Of a stretch of 33,113 nucleotides of DNA, positions 8,362-17,472 are shown one piece after another (the first letter of the stretch is position 1; each line of letters starts with the position of its first letter). The position numbers and the translations under genes are program-made. This DNA is from Deltaproteobacteria bacterium (GTDB lineage Bacteria > Desulfobacterota > Dissulfuribacteria > Dissulfuribacterales > QOAL01), in contig JAJRZR010000075.1 in NCBI GenBank assembly GCA_024275145.1, forward strand, positions 1 to 33,113, in the 5' to 3' direction. Under the pieces are notes generated by a model. It saw nothing but the letters and a program-made list of their open reading frames with translations. It did not search any database and was not told where the DNA came from.

Positions 8362-9066
8362 TCACTGCCTGGGATCTTTCGCTTCCAGGTGCCAAGGTGA
8401 CGATACGCAGGTTGGGGCCTTCAATAGAACATCTAACAGTTCGAGAAACTCCCTTCTCGGTATCTCTTCAGCCCCGAAGCTCAACAGATGTTTCGTGGTT
8501 ACCTGGCAATCTATCAATCTGAAACCCCATTTCGATAGTTGACGCACAAGGGTCACGAAGGCAACCTTCGAGGCATTCGACACGGTTGAGAACATGGATT
8601 CTCCAAAGAAGACCTTTCCCATGGCTACGCCATAGAGACCACCTGCGAGCCTTCCGTCCAGCCAGGCCTCGGCAGAGTGCGCAAAGCCCGCCCTGTGAAG
8701 TTCTATGTACGCCCTTATCATTTGGTCCGAAAGCCAGGTATCCTGGCCACGTTCCAGGCGTGTCCTGGCGCACTGGACTATCACATTGGTAAAATCCCGG
8801 TCCAGGGTAACGGCAAAACGTCCCTGGCGGATCAAGCGGGCGAGCCTTTTTGCTACCCGGAGCCTTTCCGGGAATAGTACCAGCCGCGGATCGGGTGACC
8901 ACCATAATATGGGGTCCTGGGGATTGTACCACGGGAATATGCCGTTTCGGTACGCAAGGAGCAGCCTGGCGAGGCTGAGATCACCTCCAACGGCAAGCAG
9001 TCCATCGGGATTTGCCATGTCAGGCGGGGGAAACAAAAGCTTCTGTGATAACAGGTAGACTGGCAT
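8362..9066 (-). CDS. aat: Leucyl/phenylalanyl-tRNA--protein transferase Aat
   Basis: This enzyme adds Leu or Phe from aminoacyl-tRNA to N-terminal Lys or Arg, making N-degrons for ClpS/ClpAP. From the ATG at 9066 it has 234 residues starting MPVYLLSQKLLFPPP, which matches the usual N-terminus. In-frame upstream starts at 9081 (ATG) and 9111 (GTG) exist, and none of the three has a good ribosome site. Conserved parts are DGLLAVGGDLS, YRNGIFPWY, WWSPDPRLVL, HSAEAWLDGRLAGGLYGVAMGKVFFGESMFS and IDCQVTTKHLLSFGAEEIPRREF. It lies downstream of trpB2 on the same strand. Confidence 0.95.
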   Translation of the reverse strand: MPVYLLSQKLLFPPPDMANPDGLLAVGGDLSLARLLLAYRNGIFPWYNPQDPILWWSPDPRLVLFPERLRVAKRLARLIRQGRFAVTLDRDFTNVIVQCARTRLERGQDTWLSDQMIRAYIELHRAGFAHSAEAWLDGRLAGGLYGVAMGKVFFGESMFSTVSNASKVAFVTLVRQLSKWGFRLIDCQVTTKHLLSFGAEEIPRREFLELLDVLLKAPTCVSSPWHLEAKDPRQ

Positions 9067-9197
9067 GACAGGGAATATCATCTTGGCATTTGATCCCGGT
9101 ATTACAGGCACAACCTCTTGATCTATGTCTGTTTTACTGGGTGCTATGTTGCCAGACGTCGAGGCACAAGGTGCACGTAGCCTGCGAGAGGTCCAAT

Positions 9198-10568
9198 TTA
9201 CAGTCCGGTTGGGAATTTTGGCAGGTCCTTAAGCGCTTCTCTGATCTTTTCGTCAGGATATTCATAATCTACCAAGCGTCCTTCCATGAAATCGTCATAG
9301 GCGCTCAGATCGAAGTGTCCATGCCCGCTGAAACAGCATACTATCGCCTTTTCTTCTCCTGTCTCCTTGCACTTTAATGCCTCGTCGATTGTACCTTTTA
9401 CGGCATGTGAGGTCTCGGGCGCAGGTATTATGCCCTCTGTCCGGGCAAAGAGCACGGCCGCCTCGAATACAGGGTTCTGTGTATATGCCCTGGGCCTTAT
9501 GAGCCCAGATTTTACCATATTGCACAGTACGGGCGCATCCCCATGATATCTGAGCCCTCCCGCATGTATGCCGGGTGGTTCGAAGGTGTGGCCCAGCGTA
9601 TACATGAGCATGAGAGGGGTCATCCCTGCGGTGTCGCCAAAATCGTATTCATAGAGCCCTTTGGTAAGGGTAGGGCAGGATTTGGGTTCTACCGCTATAA
9701 TTTCGATCTGGCTTTTACCCTCCACTTTGTCTTTGATGAACGGTGCTACCATGCCGCCGAAGTTTGAACCACCGCCAACACAGCCGACGATCACATCTGC
9801 CTTGTCTCCCGCAAGCTCGAGTTGTTTACGTGTTTCAAGGCCTATAATGCTTTGATGTAGAAGTACGTGGTTTAGAACACTGCCAAGGGCATAATTTGTG
9901 TCCTCATGGGTGGCGGCATCCTCAACCGCCTCCGATATCGCTATTCCAAGGCTGCCCATGGAACCAGGGTTTTGGGAAAGTATCGTCCTTCCGGACCGGG
10001 TCCTTTCCGTTGGCGACGGATAGACTTCGCCGTCCCAAAGGTGCATGAGTATTCGACGGTAGGGTTTTTGCTGGTAACTTACCTTGACCATGTAGACCGT
10101 GCATTGCATTTCAAACAGTTTGCAGGCAAAGGACAGGGCACTGCCCCATTGTCCTGCCCCTGTTTCAGTGGCCAGCCTGGAGATTCCCGCCTTCTTATTG
10201 TAATAGGCCTGGGCGACAGCGGTATTGGGCTTGTGACTGCCAGGAGGGCTTACGCCCTCGTTTTTGTAGTAGATCCTTGCAGGGGTGCCAAGCGCCTTTT
10301 CAAGCCTTCTTGCCGTGTGGAGTGGGCTTGGGCGCCAAAGTTTATAGATTTCCCTGACTTCGCCAGGGATTTCGATCCAGGGCCCGCTGCTGACCTCCTG
10401 TTCGATGAGGGAATCCGGGAATATGGGCCGTAGATCTTCAGGGGTTACAGGCTTTCCTGTTGCAGGATTGAGTGGGGGGGCCAGGGGCTCCGGCAGGTCA
10501 GGGACAACGTTGTACCATGCGGTAGGAAGTTCCTTTTCACTCAGGATTATTTTGTAGCTGTCATCCAT
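9198..10568 (-). CDS. trpB2: Tryptophan synthase beta chain, TrpB2 type
   Basis: This PLP enzyme makes L-tryptophan from indole and serine. It is 456 residues, longer than TrpB1 (about 400), with the TrpB2-type extended N-terminus ending in [16 protein letters not shown]. The PLP lysine is Lys113 in GSHKPNTA; the phosphate-binding loop is [13 protein letters not shown]. No trpA or other trp gene is adjacent, which is common for TrpB2, thought to salvage free indole. A good ribosome site AAGGAGAT lies eight bases upstream of the ATG. aat follows 131 bases downstream on the same strand. Confidence 0.95.
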   Translation of the reverse strand: MDDSYKIILSEKELPTAWYNVVPDLPEPLAPPLNPATGKPVTPEDLRPIFPDSLIEQEVSSGPWIEIPGEVREIYKLWRPSPLHTARRLEKALGTPARIYYKNEGVSPPGSHKPNTAVAQAYYNKKAGISRLATETGAGQWGSALSFACKLFEMQCTVYMVKVSYQQKPYRRILMHLWDGEVYPSPTERTRSGRTILSQNPGSMGSLGIAISEAVEDAATHEDTNYALGSVLNHVLLHQSIIGLETRKQLELAGDKADVIVGCVGGGSNFGGMVAPFIKDKVEGKSQIEIIAVEPKSCPTLTKGLYEYDFGDTAGMTPLMLMYTLGHTFEPPGIHAGGLRYHGDAPVLCNMVKSGLIRPRAYTQNPVFEAAVLFARTEGIIPAPETSHAVKGTIDEALKCKETGEEKAIVCCFSGHGHFDLSAYDDFMEGRLVDYEYPDEKIREALKDLPKFPTGL

Positions 10569-10710
10569 ATTTCTTTATCTCCTTATATCCAGGGTTGAGC
10601 CAATCAATGAATTGCCATTCCTCGTACGGTCCCTTTGGCAGCCGTTTTGTCACGCCTTGGAATTACAAAAAATAACGGTGTCTCCCTGCGGCATTGTTTA
10701 TGATTCCATA

Positions 10711-10954
10711 ATTATGCACTTCAAATGCTGAATAAATAGGATTGTGTTAAAATCACAAGATGTTATAAGCAAATCACTATTCTCTTCGGTTCACCCAAAA
10801 GGTGCATCAACTTCTCAACGAAATCATCCAGCATTTGAAGCCGCAAGGGGCTCGCAATTTTACCGAATTTGCTGCGTTGTCGGTCAGTTGAAGTACACAA
10901 ATACGTCTGCGTGTCCTCCGCCTTGTATCTTCGCAAGATTGCGAGTTGCATAAT
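10711..10954 (+). repeat. 244-bp intergenic repeat A, copy 1
   Basis: The ends are inverted: ATTATGCA (10711-10718) and TGCATAAT (10947-10954). Inside, CTTCAAATGCTG (10719-10730) is the exact complement of CAGCATTTGAAG (10829-10840). In the right half, CTCGCAAT (10851-10858) pairs with ATTGCGAG (10938-10945), with a longer imperfect continuation. A copy of the same length lies at 29363-29606. No open frame or transposase is present. It sits between trpB2 and the outer-membrane protein gene and could be a MITE-like or structured-RNA element. Confidence 0.88.
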
Positions 10955-10963
10955 CCGGGATGA

Positions 10964-11060
10964 TTGCCCCATACCTTTATTCGCTCCGTGTTCTTTAGGC
11001 CGCACCACGGGGCATGAGAATACGGTCCAGGCCCAGGAAGAACGGGATATGTTTTCACGA
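10964..11060 (+). repeat. Short repeat B, copy 1
   Basis: This segment is about 70% similar to 31075-31168. The best block is CCGCACCACGGGGCATGAGA here against CTGCACCCTAGGGCATGAAA there. It can fold by TGCCCC (10965-10970) with GGGGCA (11009-11014), or CCGTG with CACGG. It starts right after repeat A copy 1 and ends just before the stop of the outer-membrane protein gene, so a role in 3'-end formation is possible. Confidence 0.6.
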
Positions 11061-11064
11061 TACA

Positions 11065-12075
11065 TTAGAAACAATAGGTGAGCTTGAACCAGGCATTTCC
11101 ACCTTGGCTCTTGTTGCGTGCCCTGAATTCCCACTGGGAGCGCAGGCTGGCTACGAGGTTCTTCTTGTGGTACCAGATCCCAGGACCAAGTGCCCACACC
11201 TGGGACTGTTCCCTCTCCATGTCCTTGAGCATTACTTTGAGCAGGGCCGGAAACCTGCCAAGGTTGTGATAGTCATCATTCTTTACCTGCCTGTAATAAT
11301 AACCGGATAGTCCTATCCTCAGTCCGTCGGACACCGCGTAGGAGGTATTGAAATCCACATGGAATTCCTGGCCAGGGGTCCGGTCTACCTTTACTGGAGG
11401 ACCTGGCTGGTAATCCTCCTGGCGTGAGTTGAAGTCATACATGAATTTCGCAGAGAATTCCCACGAGACATGAGGCAGCCAGGTAACGGCAAGGACCGGC
11501 TCTATCGTCCAGTAGTTTCTGCCTAGTGAAGCGATGTTGTTGGTGTCTTCGTTGTAAAGCGGCACATAGATATCGGCCGTATCCAGCACCACGTGTAATT
11601 TCCCGGACATCAGGTGCCAGGTGAGTAGGCACGGTGACCAGATGAGATAGGGAACATCTGTATCCCGGTAATGTTTCTTGAGCCTTGTGCCAGCCGGGTG
11701 TTTCAGGTCCATATCCACGTTGGCAAGCATAAAGAAGGCGTGTTGGCCGTAGTTGGCACCCAATACCTTATGTTTCGATATCCAGATCAGCCTTGCTACC
11801 TCTGCCCATACGTTCAGCCTGTCTAGGGTGCCGGCATCGTGTCCGCTTCCGTTTTTGATCCTGTCGGCCGTATAAAAATAGACATAGTTCACCAGGGTGA
11901 GACCTGGCGGTGGTGCTGCCCCTACCATGAAGGCCTCGGCCCCATTGGGATAGGCCTGGCCACCACCCGCAAAGGCCAGGCCATGCATGCCGACATTAAG
12001 CAGTGGGAATACCAGCAATATTGTTAGAAGTGAAGAAATCAGAAGATTGGAGACAGACGAGGACAATCTTTTCAT
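11065..12075 (-). CDS. Outer-membrane beta-barrel protein, MetA-pathway-of-phenol-degradation (SphA-like) family
   Basis: This 336-residue exported protein has a signal peptide (basic MKRLSSSVSN, long hydrophobic stretch, cleavage probably at AFA before GGGQAYPNG). The body has alternating aromatic/polar strands ending in a C-terminal Phe (KLTYCF), as in outer-membrane barrels. The segments GAAPPPGLTLVNYVYFYTADR and GPGIWYHKKNLVASLRSQWEF match the Phenol_MetA_deg family, whose members are thought to move hydrophobic or aromatic compounds, though function is rarely proven. The ribosome site AAGGGGG is well placed before the ATG. It is transcribed divergently from hrcA. Confidence 0.82.
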   Translation of the reverse strand: MKRLSSSVSNLLISSLLTILLVFPLLNVGMHGLAFAGGGQAYPNGAEAFMVGAAPPPGLTLVNYVYFYTADRIKNGSGHDAGTLDRLNVWAEVARLIWISKHKVLGANYGQHAFFMLANVDMDLKHPAGTRLKKHYRDTDVPYLIWSPCLLTWHLMSGKLHVVLDTADIYVPLYNEDTNNIASLGRNYWTIEPVLAVTWLPHVSWEFSAKFMYDFNSRQEDYQPGPPVKVDRTPGQEFHVDFNTSYAVSDGLRIGLSGYYYRQVKNDDYHNLGRFPALLKVMLKDMEREQSQVWALGPGIWYHKKNLVASLRSQWEFRARNKSQGGNAWFKLTYCF

Positions 12076-12130
12076 GATGTGTTTTTCCCCCTTTTATTTT
12101 TAAATGACGCTGCCCCACATTGTTGAGAAT

Positions 12131-12149
12131 GGGCCCAGATCCTGGGTCC
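12131..12149. other. Palindrome in the leader of the outer-membrane protein gene
   Basis: GGGCCCAG (12131-12138) and CTGGGTCC (12142-12149) form a near-perfect palindrome with a three-base centre, about 55 bases upstream of the minus-strand ATG at 12075. It may be an operator or a leader hairpin. Otherwise the 325-base spacer 12076-12400 holds only the hrcA promoter and CIRCE. Confidence 0.4.
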
Positions 12150-12277
12150 ACCTGCCTTGAATGACTAGAATGATTACACTAAACTGAATAGGGATTCAAT
12201 AAAAAGAGGAACATGGGTGGCCTTTCTTGATAACTTACTGAAATGGCAAAAAATAAATTAGAGCCTGACTTCCCAGG

Positions 12278-12306
12278 TTGACACGGATAGCCACCGGCAT
12301 TAATGT
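12278..12306 (+). promoter_or_regulatory. hrcA operon promoter
   Basis: A perfect -35 box TTGACA (12278-12283) is followed by a 17-base spacer and TAATGT (12301-12306) as a weak -10. The CIRCE operator begins four bases later, exactly where a bound HrcA repressor would block initiation. This placement supports the call despite the poor -10. Confidence 0.7.
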
Positions 12307-12309
12307 CCT

Positions 12310-12336
12310 TTAGCACTCTGTATGCCTAAGTGCTAA
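12310..12336 (+). promoter_or_regulatory. CIRCE operator (HrcA binding site)
   Basis: TTAGCACTC (12310-12318), nine bases, then AAGTGCTAA (12328-12336). The consensus is TTAGCACTC-N9-GAGTGCTAA, so 17 of 18 arm positions match. It lies at the expected transcription start of hrcA-grpE-dnaK and implies HrcA autorepression relieved by heat. Confidence 0.95.
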
Positions 12337-12400
12337 CAGGGGAAATGTCCTCCATGTTAGATAACTACTTGGTAATTCTCCTGGTAGGAGACCTTCGAAA

Positions 12401-13441
12401 ATGGCTGAGGAAATCAAAAAAGACACAATATCCCTGCGTAACCGTCATATTTTGAAGGCGGTAGTTAATTCATATATACAGACCGCTGAACCAATAGGAT
12501 CGCGAAGTGTTGCCAAGACATCGGGACTGGGGCTCAGCCCGGCCACCATCAGGAACTGCATGGTTGATCTGGAAGACGAGGGACTTTTGTTCCAGCCCTA
12601 TGTGAGCGCTGGCCGGCTTCCAACGGAATCAGGGCTTAGGTTCTATGTGAAATACCTGCTTGAAAAAGAATCCTTGTCATGGGGGGATCAGGTGGCCATA
12701 GAAAGGGAGATAATGATCGATGTGCCGGACATAAGCGCGGTACTAAAGAAGGTGGTCCAGGTTCTTGCATACTATTCAGGACATGCAGCGGTGGTTAGTT
12801 GCCCCAGGTTGTCCAATGAGAAACTCAAGCATATCGAGTTTTTGAAGGTTCGGCCCGGCCTGATTCTGGTCATCACCGTTTCAGAGCGCGGTATGACGCA
12901 GAACCGTCTGGTTCAGTTCGAAAAGGATATATCCGAAAAAAGGCTCGAGTATCTAAACAAGTACATAAAGGCCGAGATGAAAAATTCCAGCCTTGAGGAT
13001 TTGAGATCCGAGTTGGTAAGGGCGCTGGAAGATGATAAAAGGGTGCTTAATTTGTTGATCGAGGGGATAACGGGGGCGCGGCTTGCCAACGAGGCATTGG
13101 TAGACATCCTGGTCGAGGGCAAGCTTAATCTGCTCAATGAACCCGAGTTCGCCGATATTCCGCAGATCAAGGCACTCCTTGAGGCATTCGAAGAAAAACA
13201 GTCACTTGTTGCCATCCTCGACAGGTGCCTAGACGCCGAAGGCGTGCAGGTGCTTATCGGTGCAGAGGGATTGGGACGGGATGTGCCAGGGTGTGGTATG
13301 GTCCTGGCGCCTTACGTGGAGCGGGGACGCCCACTGGGCAGCCTTGGGATAGTTGGCCCTATGAGAATGAATTACGCCAGGATGGTGGCGTTGGTGGAAT
13401 ATGCAGCAGAGGTCCTCAGTGAGAGGTTTAAGGAGCGGTGA
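12401..13441 (+). CDS. hrcA: Heat-inducible transcription repressor HrcA
   Basis: HrcA represses chaperone genes by binding CIRCE and needs GroEL for activity. It is 346 residues. The N-terminal winged helix is visible (RNRHILKAVVNSYIQTAEPIGSRSVAK, then LSPATIRNCMVDLEDEGLL), followed by the family segment PYVSAGRLPTESGLRFYV. The C-terminal part carries the GAF-like domain end LGIVGPMRMNYARMVALVEYAAEVLSE. AGGAG lies ten bases upstream of the ATG, and a CIRCE site lies 65 bases upstream. Its stop is three bases before the grpE start, so the two are coupled. Confidence 0.97.
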   Translation: MAEEIKKDTISLRNRHILKAVVNSYIQTAEPIGSRSVAKTSGLGLSPATIRNCMVDLEDEGLLFQPYVSAGRLPTESGLRFYVKYLLEKESLSWGDQVAIEREIMIDVPDISAVLKKVVQVLAYYSGHAAVVSCPRLSNEKLKHIEFLKVRPGLILVITVSERGMTQNRLVQFEKDISEKRLEYLNKYIKAEMKNSSLEDLRSELVRALEDDKRVLNLLIEGITGARLANEALVDILVEGKLNLLNEPEFADIPQIKALLEAFEEKQSLVAILDRCLDAEGVQVLIGAEGLGRDVPGCGMVLAPYVERGRPLGSLGIVGPMRMNYARMVALVEYAAEVLSERFKER

Positions 13442-13443
13442 AA

Positions 13444-14043
13444 ATGGGAAACAAGGAAAAGGAAAACGTTAAGGATATGCAGGAAAGGGAAGGGATGAAA
13501 ATGGAACAGGGGCGGGAAGGCCCCTCTGAGGGTGTCACTAAGGGTGCAGACCTCAGGAAGGAGCTTGAAGAAAAGACGGCCGAACTTGAAAAGTGCCAGG
13601 ACAAGGTGCTTCGCCTGGCTGCAGAACTGGAGAATTTCAAGAAACGGATCGAAAGGGAAAAGGCCGAACATATGAAGTATGCCCTGGAGGCCTTTGCCAA
13701 GGAGCTTCTTCCCTTCCTGGACAATCTGGAAAGGGCAGTTGATGCCGCAAAGGAGAGCAAGGATATTGACAAGCTCATAGATGGTCTTGAATTGACCCTT
13801 TCCGGATACCTCAAGACATTGGAGCGTTTTGGCCTAAAGGTCTTTGCATCTGAAGGACAGAGGTTCGATCCAAACCTTCACGAGGCATTGACCGTCGAGA
13901 TGACAGATGAGTTTGAAGACAACACGGTAATCAAACAGTTGCTCAAGGGTTACACCCTGCACGAAAAGGTGCTCAGGCCCGCGTTGGTTATAGTATCTAA
14001 AAAGAATAAAAAAGAAGGTGGACAAGGCGAAACCAGTGCTTAG
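13444..14043 (+). CDS. grpE: Nucleotide exchange factor GrpE
   Basis: GrpE releases ADP from DnaK. From the ATG at 13444 it has 199 residues; this start is preferred because AAGGAG at 13430-13435 gives an eight-base spacer. The GTG at 13438 overlaps the hrcA stop and would be too close. The first 35 residues are charged and probably disordered. A long coiled coil follows (about 36-90: ELEEKTAELEKCQDKVLRLAAELENFKKR), then the four-helix part (ELLPFLDNLERAVDAA) and the C-terminal beta domain with GQRFDPNLHEALTVE and LRPALVIVSK. Confidence 0.96.
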   Translation: MGNKEKENVKDMQEREGMKMEQGREGPSEGVTKGADLRKELEEKTAELEKCQDKVLRLAAELENFKKRIEREKAEHMKYALEAFAKELLPFLDNLERAVDAAKESKDIDKLIDGLELTLSGYLKTLERFGLKVFASEGQRFDPNLHEALTVEMTDEFEDNTVIKQLLKGYTLHEKVLRPALVIVSKKNKKEGGQGETSA

Positions 14044-14121
14044 TTTAAGTGGAAGTAAGAGAAAACAAAGAAAGTTTTATCTGTTTTTTATATTTTTGAA
14101 ATCTGAAGGAGGATATTGAAA

Positions 14122-16053
14122 ATGAGCAAAGTGATTGGCATTGATCTGGGTACCACAAATTCGTGCGTGGCCCTGATGGAAGGGGGGGAGCCGAAGGTAC
14201 TTACAAATGCCGAAGGGGGCAGAACTACCCCTTCCGTGGTTGCCTTTACTGATAAGGGCGAGCGTCTGGTGGGGATGCTCGCGAAGCGTCAGGCGGTTAC
14301 CAATCCAGAGAATACGATCTTTGCGGTCAAGAGACTTATTGGAAGGAAATTTACCGATCCTGAGGTCCAGAAAACCAAGGAGATAGTTCCCTATAAGATT
14401 GTAGAGGGCCCTAACGGGGATGCATATGTCGAGGTTCAGGGCAAGAAATACAGCCCAGCCGAGATATCCGCCATGATCCTTGGCAAGATGAAACAGACCG
14501 CCGAGGAATATCTGGGCGAAAAGGTGAAGGAGGCCGTCATCACGGTCCCGGCATACTTCAATGACAGCCAGCGCCAGGCCACAAAGGATGCTGGTCGTAT
14601 TGCCGGGCTCGACGTACTGCGGATTATCAATGAGCCGACCGCTGCGGCCTTGGCATATGGTCTGGACAAGAAGGGTGAGGAAAAGATTGCGGTCTTCGAC
14701 CTTGGAGGCGGTACCTTTGATATCTCCATTCTGGAGATAGGCGAAGGTGTCTTTGAAGTGAAATCCACCAACGGGGATACCTTCCTCGGGGGTGAGGATT
14801 TCGACCTCAGGATAGTTGACTGGCTTGCCGACGAGTTCAAAAAGGAGAACGCGATAGATCTGAGACAGGACAGGATGGCGCTTCAGAGGCTCAAGGAGGC
14901 GGCAGAAAAGGCGAAATGCGAACTGTCTACCACACCTGAGACCGAGATAAACCTTCCATTTATAACGGCGGATGCAAGTGGCCCCAAGCACTTGGTGATA
15001 AAGCTTACCAGGGCAAAGCTCGAGTCTCTTGTTGCGGATTTGATCGATCGCCTCACCGCACCTTGTGACACGGCGCTCAAGGATGCCGGCCTTACCAAGG
15101 CGGATATAGACGAAGTGATACTGGTCGGCGGAATGACCCGTATGCCCAGGGTACAGGAGAAGGTCAAGGAAATTTTTGGCAAGGAGCCACACAAAGGGGT
15201 CAATCCAGACGAAGTGGTGGCTATAGGTGCAGCGATACAGGGTGCTGTGCTCAAGGGCGAGGTGAAGGACGTATTGCTCCTTGATGTTACACCACTGTCG
15301 CTTGGCATCGAGACCATGGGCGGAGTCATGACCAAACTTATAGAGAAGAATACCACGATCCCGGCCAAAAAGAGCCAGATTTTTACTACTGCTGCCGATA
15401 ATCAGAATGCGGTTACCATACACGTGTTGCAGGGTGAACGTGAAATGGCTGCCGACAATAAGACCATAGGCAGGTTTGAACTGGTGGGCATACCACCTGC
15501 GCCAAGGGGGGTTCCTCAGATAGAGGTCACCTTTGACATCGATGCCAACGGCATATTGAACGTTTCTGCCAAGGACCTCGCCACGGGCAAGGAACAATCC
15601 ATCCGGATCCAGGCATCGAGCGGCCTTACGGAGGAGGAGATAAAGAGGATGGAGAAAGAGGCAGAACTCCATGCCGAGGAAGACCGTAAGCGCCGTGAAC
15701 TCATAGAGGCGAGGAATCAGGCAGACAGCCTGATCTATTCCACTGAAAAGAGCCTGAAAGAGCTTGGCGACAAGGTAGACGAGGCCACCAAGGGTGATAT
15801 CAACGATAAGATACAGGCCCTTAAGAAGGCCATGGAGGGTGAGGACAAAGACGCCATCCAGAAGGCCCAGGATGCCCTTATGCAGGCCTCCCACAAGCTT
15901 GCCGAGCTTATGTATCAGCAGACCCAGGCAGGCGGAGGTGGAGCAGCCGCTGGGGCCGCTGGCGAAGCTGGTGAGCAGGCTGCTGGGGGTACGGGTAGCT
16001 CAGGCGGCGGAGACGATAATGTGGTTGATGCCGATTTCGAAGAGGTAAAATAA
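14122..16053 (+). CDS. dnaK: Chaperone DnaK (Hsp70)
   Basis: This ATP-dependent Hsp70 is 643 residues from the ATG at 14122, chosen because AAGGAGG at 14106-14112 is nine bases upstream; the in-frame TTG at 14116 is too close. It has the N-terminal phosphate loop [13 protein letters not shown], the DnaK-specific [35 protein letters not shown], the second phosphate motif [12 protein letters not shown], and the linker [14 protein letters not shown] before the substrate domain. The end has a Gly/Ala-rich stretch and the C-terminal EEVK. No dnaJ follows. A strong terminator lies 150 bases downstream. Confidence 0.98.
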   Translation: MSKVIGIDLGTTNSCVALMEGGEPKVLTNAEGGRTTPSVVAFTDKGERLVGMLAKRQAVTNPENTIFAVKRLIGRKFTDPEVQKTKEIVPYKIVEGPNGDAYVEVQGKKYSPAEISAMILGKMKQTAEEYLGEKVKEAVITVPAYFNDSQRQATKDAGRIAGLDVLRIINEPTAAALAYGLDKKGEEKIAVFDLGGGTFDISILEIGEGVFEVKSTNGDTFLGGEDFDLRIVDWLADEFKKENAIDLRQDRMALQRLKEAAEKAKCELSTTPETEINLPFITADASGPKHLVIKLTRAKLESLVADLIDRLTAPCDTALKDAGLTKADIDEVILVGGMTRMPRVQEKVKEIFGKEPHKGVNPDEVVAIGAAIQGAVLKGEVKDVLLLDVTPLSLGIETMGGVMTKLIEKNTTIPAKKSQIFTTAADNQNAVTIHVLQGEREMAADNKTIGRFELVGIPPAPRGVPQIEVTFDIDANGILNVSAKDLATGKEQSIRIQASSGLTEEEIKRMEKEAELHAEEDRKRRELIEARNQADSLIYSTEKSLKELGDKVDEATKGDINDKIQALKKAMEGEDKDAIQKAQDALMQASHKLAELMYQQTQAGGGGAAAGAAGEAGEQAAGGTGSSGGGDDNVVDADFEEVK

Positions 16054-16086
16054 GATTTATACCCTCCCTATCATAAATGATTCGGG

Positions 16087-16189
16087 ATGATATATTTCAA
16101 GCATCCGATGAAGGGATTTCAATAGCAGTAGTTTTCGATTGTTCAATGGTTGTTCGGATGATAGCCTTGTAGGCTGCCTAATCCGGGAT
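16087..16189 (+). repeat. Possible short diverged repeat A relative
   Basis: The left end GATGATATATTTCAAGC resembles the left end of repeat A (closest to GATTATGTATTTCAAC at 31181). The right end GCTGCCTAATCCGGGAT (16173-16189) resembles GTTGCATAATCCGGGAT at copy 1. The middle is not similar, so this would be an internally deleted form. It lies between the dnaK stop and its terminator. Weak evidence. Confidence 0.35.
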
Positions 16190-16203
16190 AGAGTGACTTG
16201 ATG

Positions 16204-16248
16204 AGACCGTGACGGCCTTCTGGTAGGCTGGTCACGGTCTTTTTTTTT
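16204..16248 (+). terminator. Rho-independent terminator of hrcA-grpE-dnaK
   Basis: AGACCGTGAC (16204-16213) pairs perfectly with GTCACGGTCT (16231-16240), and inner GCCT/AGGC extends the stem. A run of T follows (16240-16248). The rest of the spacer to 16465 has only a small GGGCT/AGCCC hairpin and no recognised gene. Confidence 0.93.
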
Positions 16249-16465
16249 ACCATGGGGGAAATATATCCTGCCCCTGGGCTTCAGCCCCGTGTGTACAGGT
16301 CGATGGCGGTTTGGGTTTAGAGGATGATAAAGGGAATGTTTTTTGCTAATATTTTGCATAAGCAGGTAACTGTGGCTATAGCTTTGATTTCGTTCCAAGG
16401 TGGCCAGATGTTTACCGGGAGCTGCCTCGGCAGTTATTAGATCTACCAGAGGGTGACAGGCCAAG

Positions 16466-17203
16466 ATGGTTAACAGGTATAGAATACATTGTCTGCTCCT
16501 TTTGTTTTTGGCGTTCTTGTCGCTATGTATTTGTAATTGTACGGGTAATTCTGTCCACAAAGGCGATGAGAAAACAGTGACTTCTTCGATGAGCGAGCAG
16601 GATAAGAAGTCCGGTGCGGATCATAAATCCATCCACATGCCTGAAACGGGCAGGGTCGGCACAGAGGCGCTGGAGGCCGGCAAGGCAAAGATCCCCAGGG
16701 GAGATTTCAGCAAAGGCAAACGTATCGTCATCGATAAGACCAAGAGGAAGCTTTTCCTTTACTCGGGTAACAGGTTGCTTCGTTCCTATCCTATAGTCCT
16801 TGGCAGGGATCCTTCCACGGACAAGGAAAGACAGGGTGACGGATGTACGCCAGAGGGCAGATTCTATATCTGCACCAAGAACCCAAAGAGCAAATTCTAC
16901 CTATCCCTAGGGATCAGCTATCCCAACAAGGAGGATGCTGTAAGAGGGCTCAAGGAAGGGATAATCTCCAGGCATGAATACGATGCCATTGTCTATGCCA
17001 TTGATCACAAACGACAGCCTCCATGGAATACCAGGCTTGGTGGGGCCATTTGTATTCATGGGGGTGGTACCGGCTGGGACTGGACACTGGGTTGTATCGC
17101 CCTCGAAAACAAAGACGTGCGCGATCTGTTTCGTCTGGTTCCCCTGGGGACCCCTGTAGTCATCATCCGCTCGCCTCAGCACCTGGCGGTTCTCAGGAAT
17201 TGA
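16466..17203 (+). CDS. L,D-transpeptidase (YkuD family)
   Basis: This is a cell-wall enzyme of the YkuD fold, which cross-links peptidoglycan or attaches proteins to it. It is 245 residues. The N-terminal hydrophobic segment (about 7-23) followed by CICNC suggests a signal peptide, perhaps lipoprotein, though no standard lipobox is seen. Residues 25-80 are a hydrophilic linker. The catalytic domain has IDKTKRKLFLYSG, TPEGRFYICTKNP, and the active-site segment with His198 (CIHGGG) and Cys210 (TLGCIAL). The gene stands alone between two spacers; its ribosome site is weak. Confidence 0.9.
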   Translation: MVNRYRIHCLLLLFLAFLSLCICNCTGNSVHKGDEKTVTSSMSEQDKKSGADHKSIHMPETGRVGTEALEAGKAKIPRGDFSKGKRIVIDKTKRKLFLYSGNRLLRSYPIVLGRDPSTDKERQGDGCTPEGRFYICTKNPKSKFYLSLGISYPNKEDAVRGLKEGIISRHEYDAIVYAIDHKRQPPWNTRLGGAICIHGGGTGWDWTLGCIALENKDVRDLFRLVPLGTPVVIIRSPQHLAVLRN

Positions 17204-17361
17204 TTAGGGTTTCTCGCCTTTTTCCCTGTGAATATTTCAAAGTATACCTCCCACAAACCTTCTCATGACTGCCCGATCCTCGTACATGCCTTCCGGGACA
17301 CGAAAGTTTAGAGATTGTATTGATTTGCCTTGCTAGATCTTCTGGTTCCTGGCATTATCCC

Positions 17362-17440
17362 GGATCATGCAGTTCGCAGGTTTGCCGATCTCTGGGGACG
17401 TGCGAAGGTACGGGTCGCACGAAGGTCTAGCAATAATCCC
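17362..17440 (-). repeat. Diverged fragment of repeat A, reverse orientation
   Basis: CGGATCATGCAGTTCGCAGG resembles the reverse complement of the right end of repeat A copy 1 (CGGATTATGCAACTCGCAAT). An inner hairpin GTGCGA/TCGCAC follows, then AGCAATAATCCC as a possible opposite end. It lies in the 269-base spacer before the LtaS-type gene. Similarity is partial and judged by eye. Confidence 0.45.
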
Positions 17441-17472
17441 TGTGGTAAATTATTGAAGAGAAGGTCGTTTGG

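Noticed and set aside
10711-10954. Repeat A as an insertion sequence with transposase
   Set aside because: The element is 244 bp without coding capacity and no transposase occurs in the window; at most it is a non-autonomous relative. No clear target duplications were found.
14077-15894. 605-codon open frame antisense to dnaK
   Set aside because: Long antisense frames opposite dnaK are a known side effect of its codon use and have been misread as genes. The sense gene is certain, with ribosome site and CIRCE control, and the antisense product resembles no family I know.
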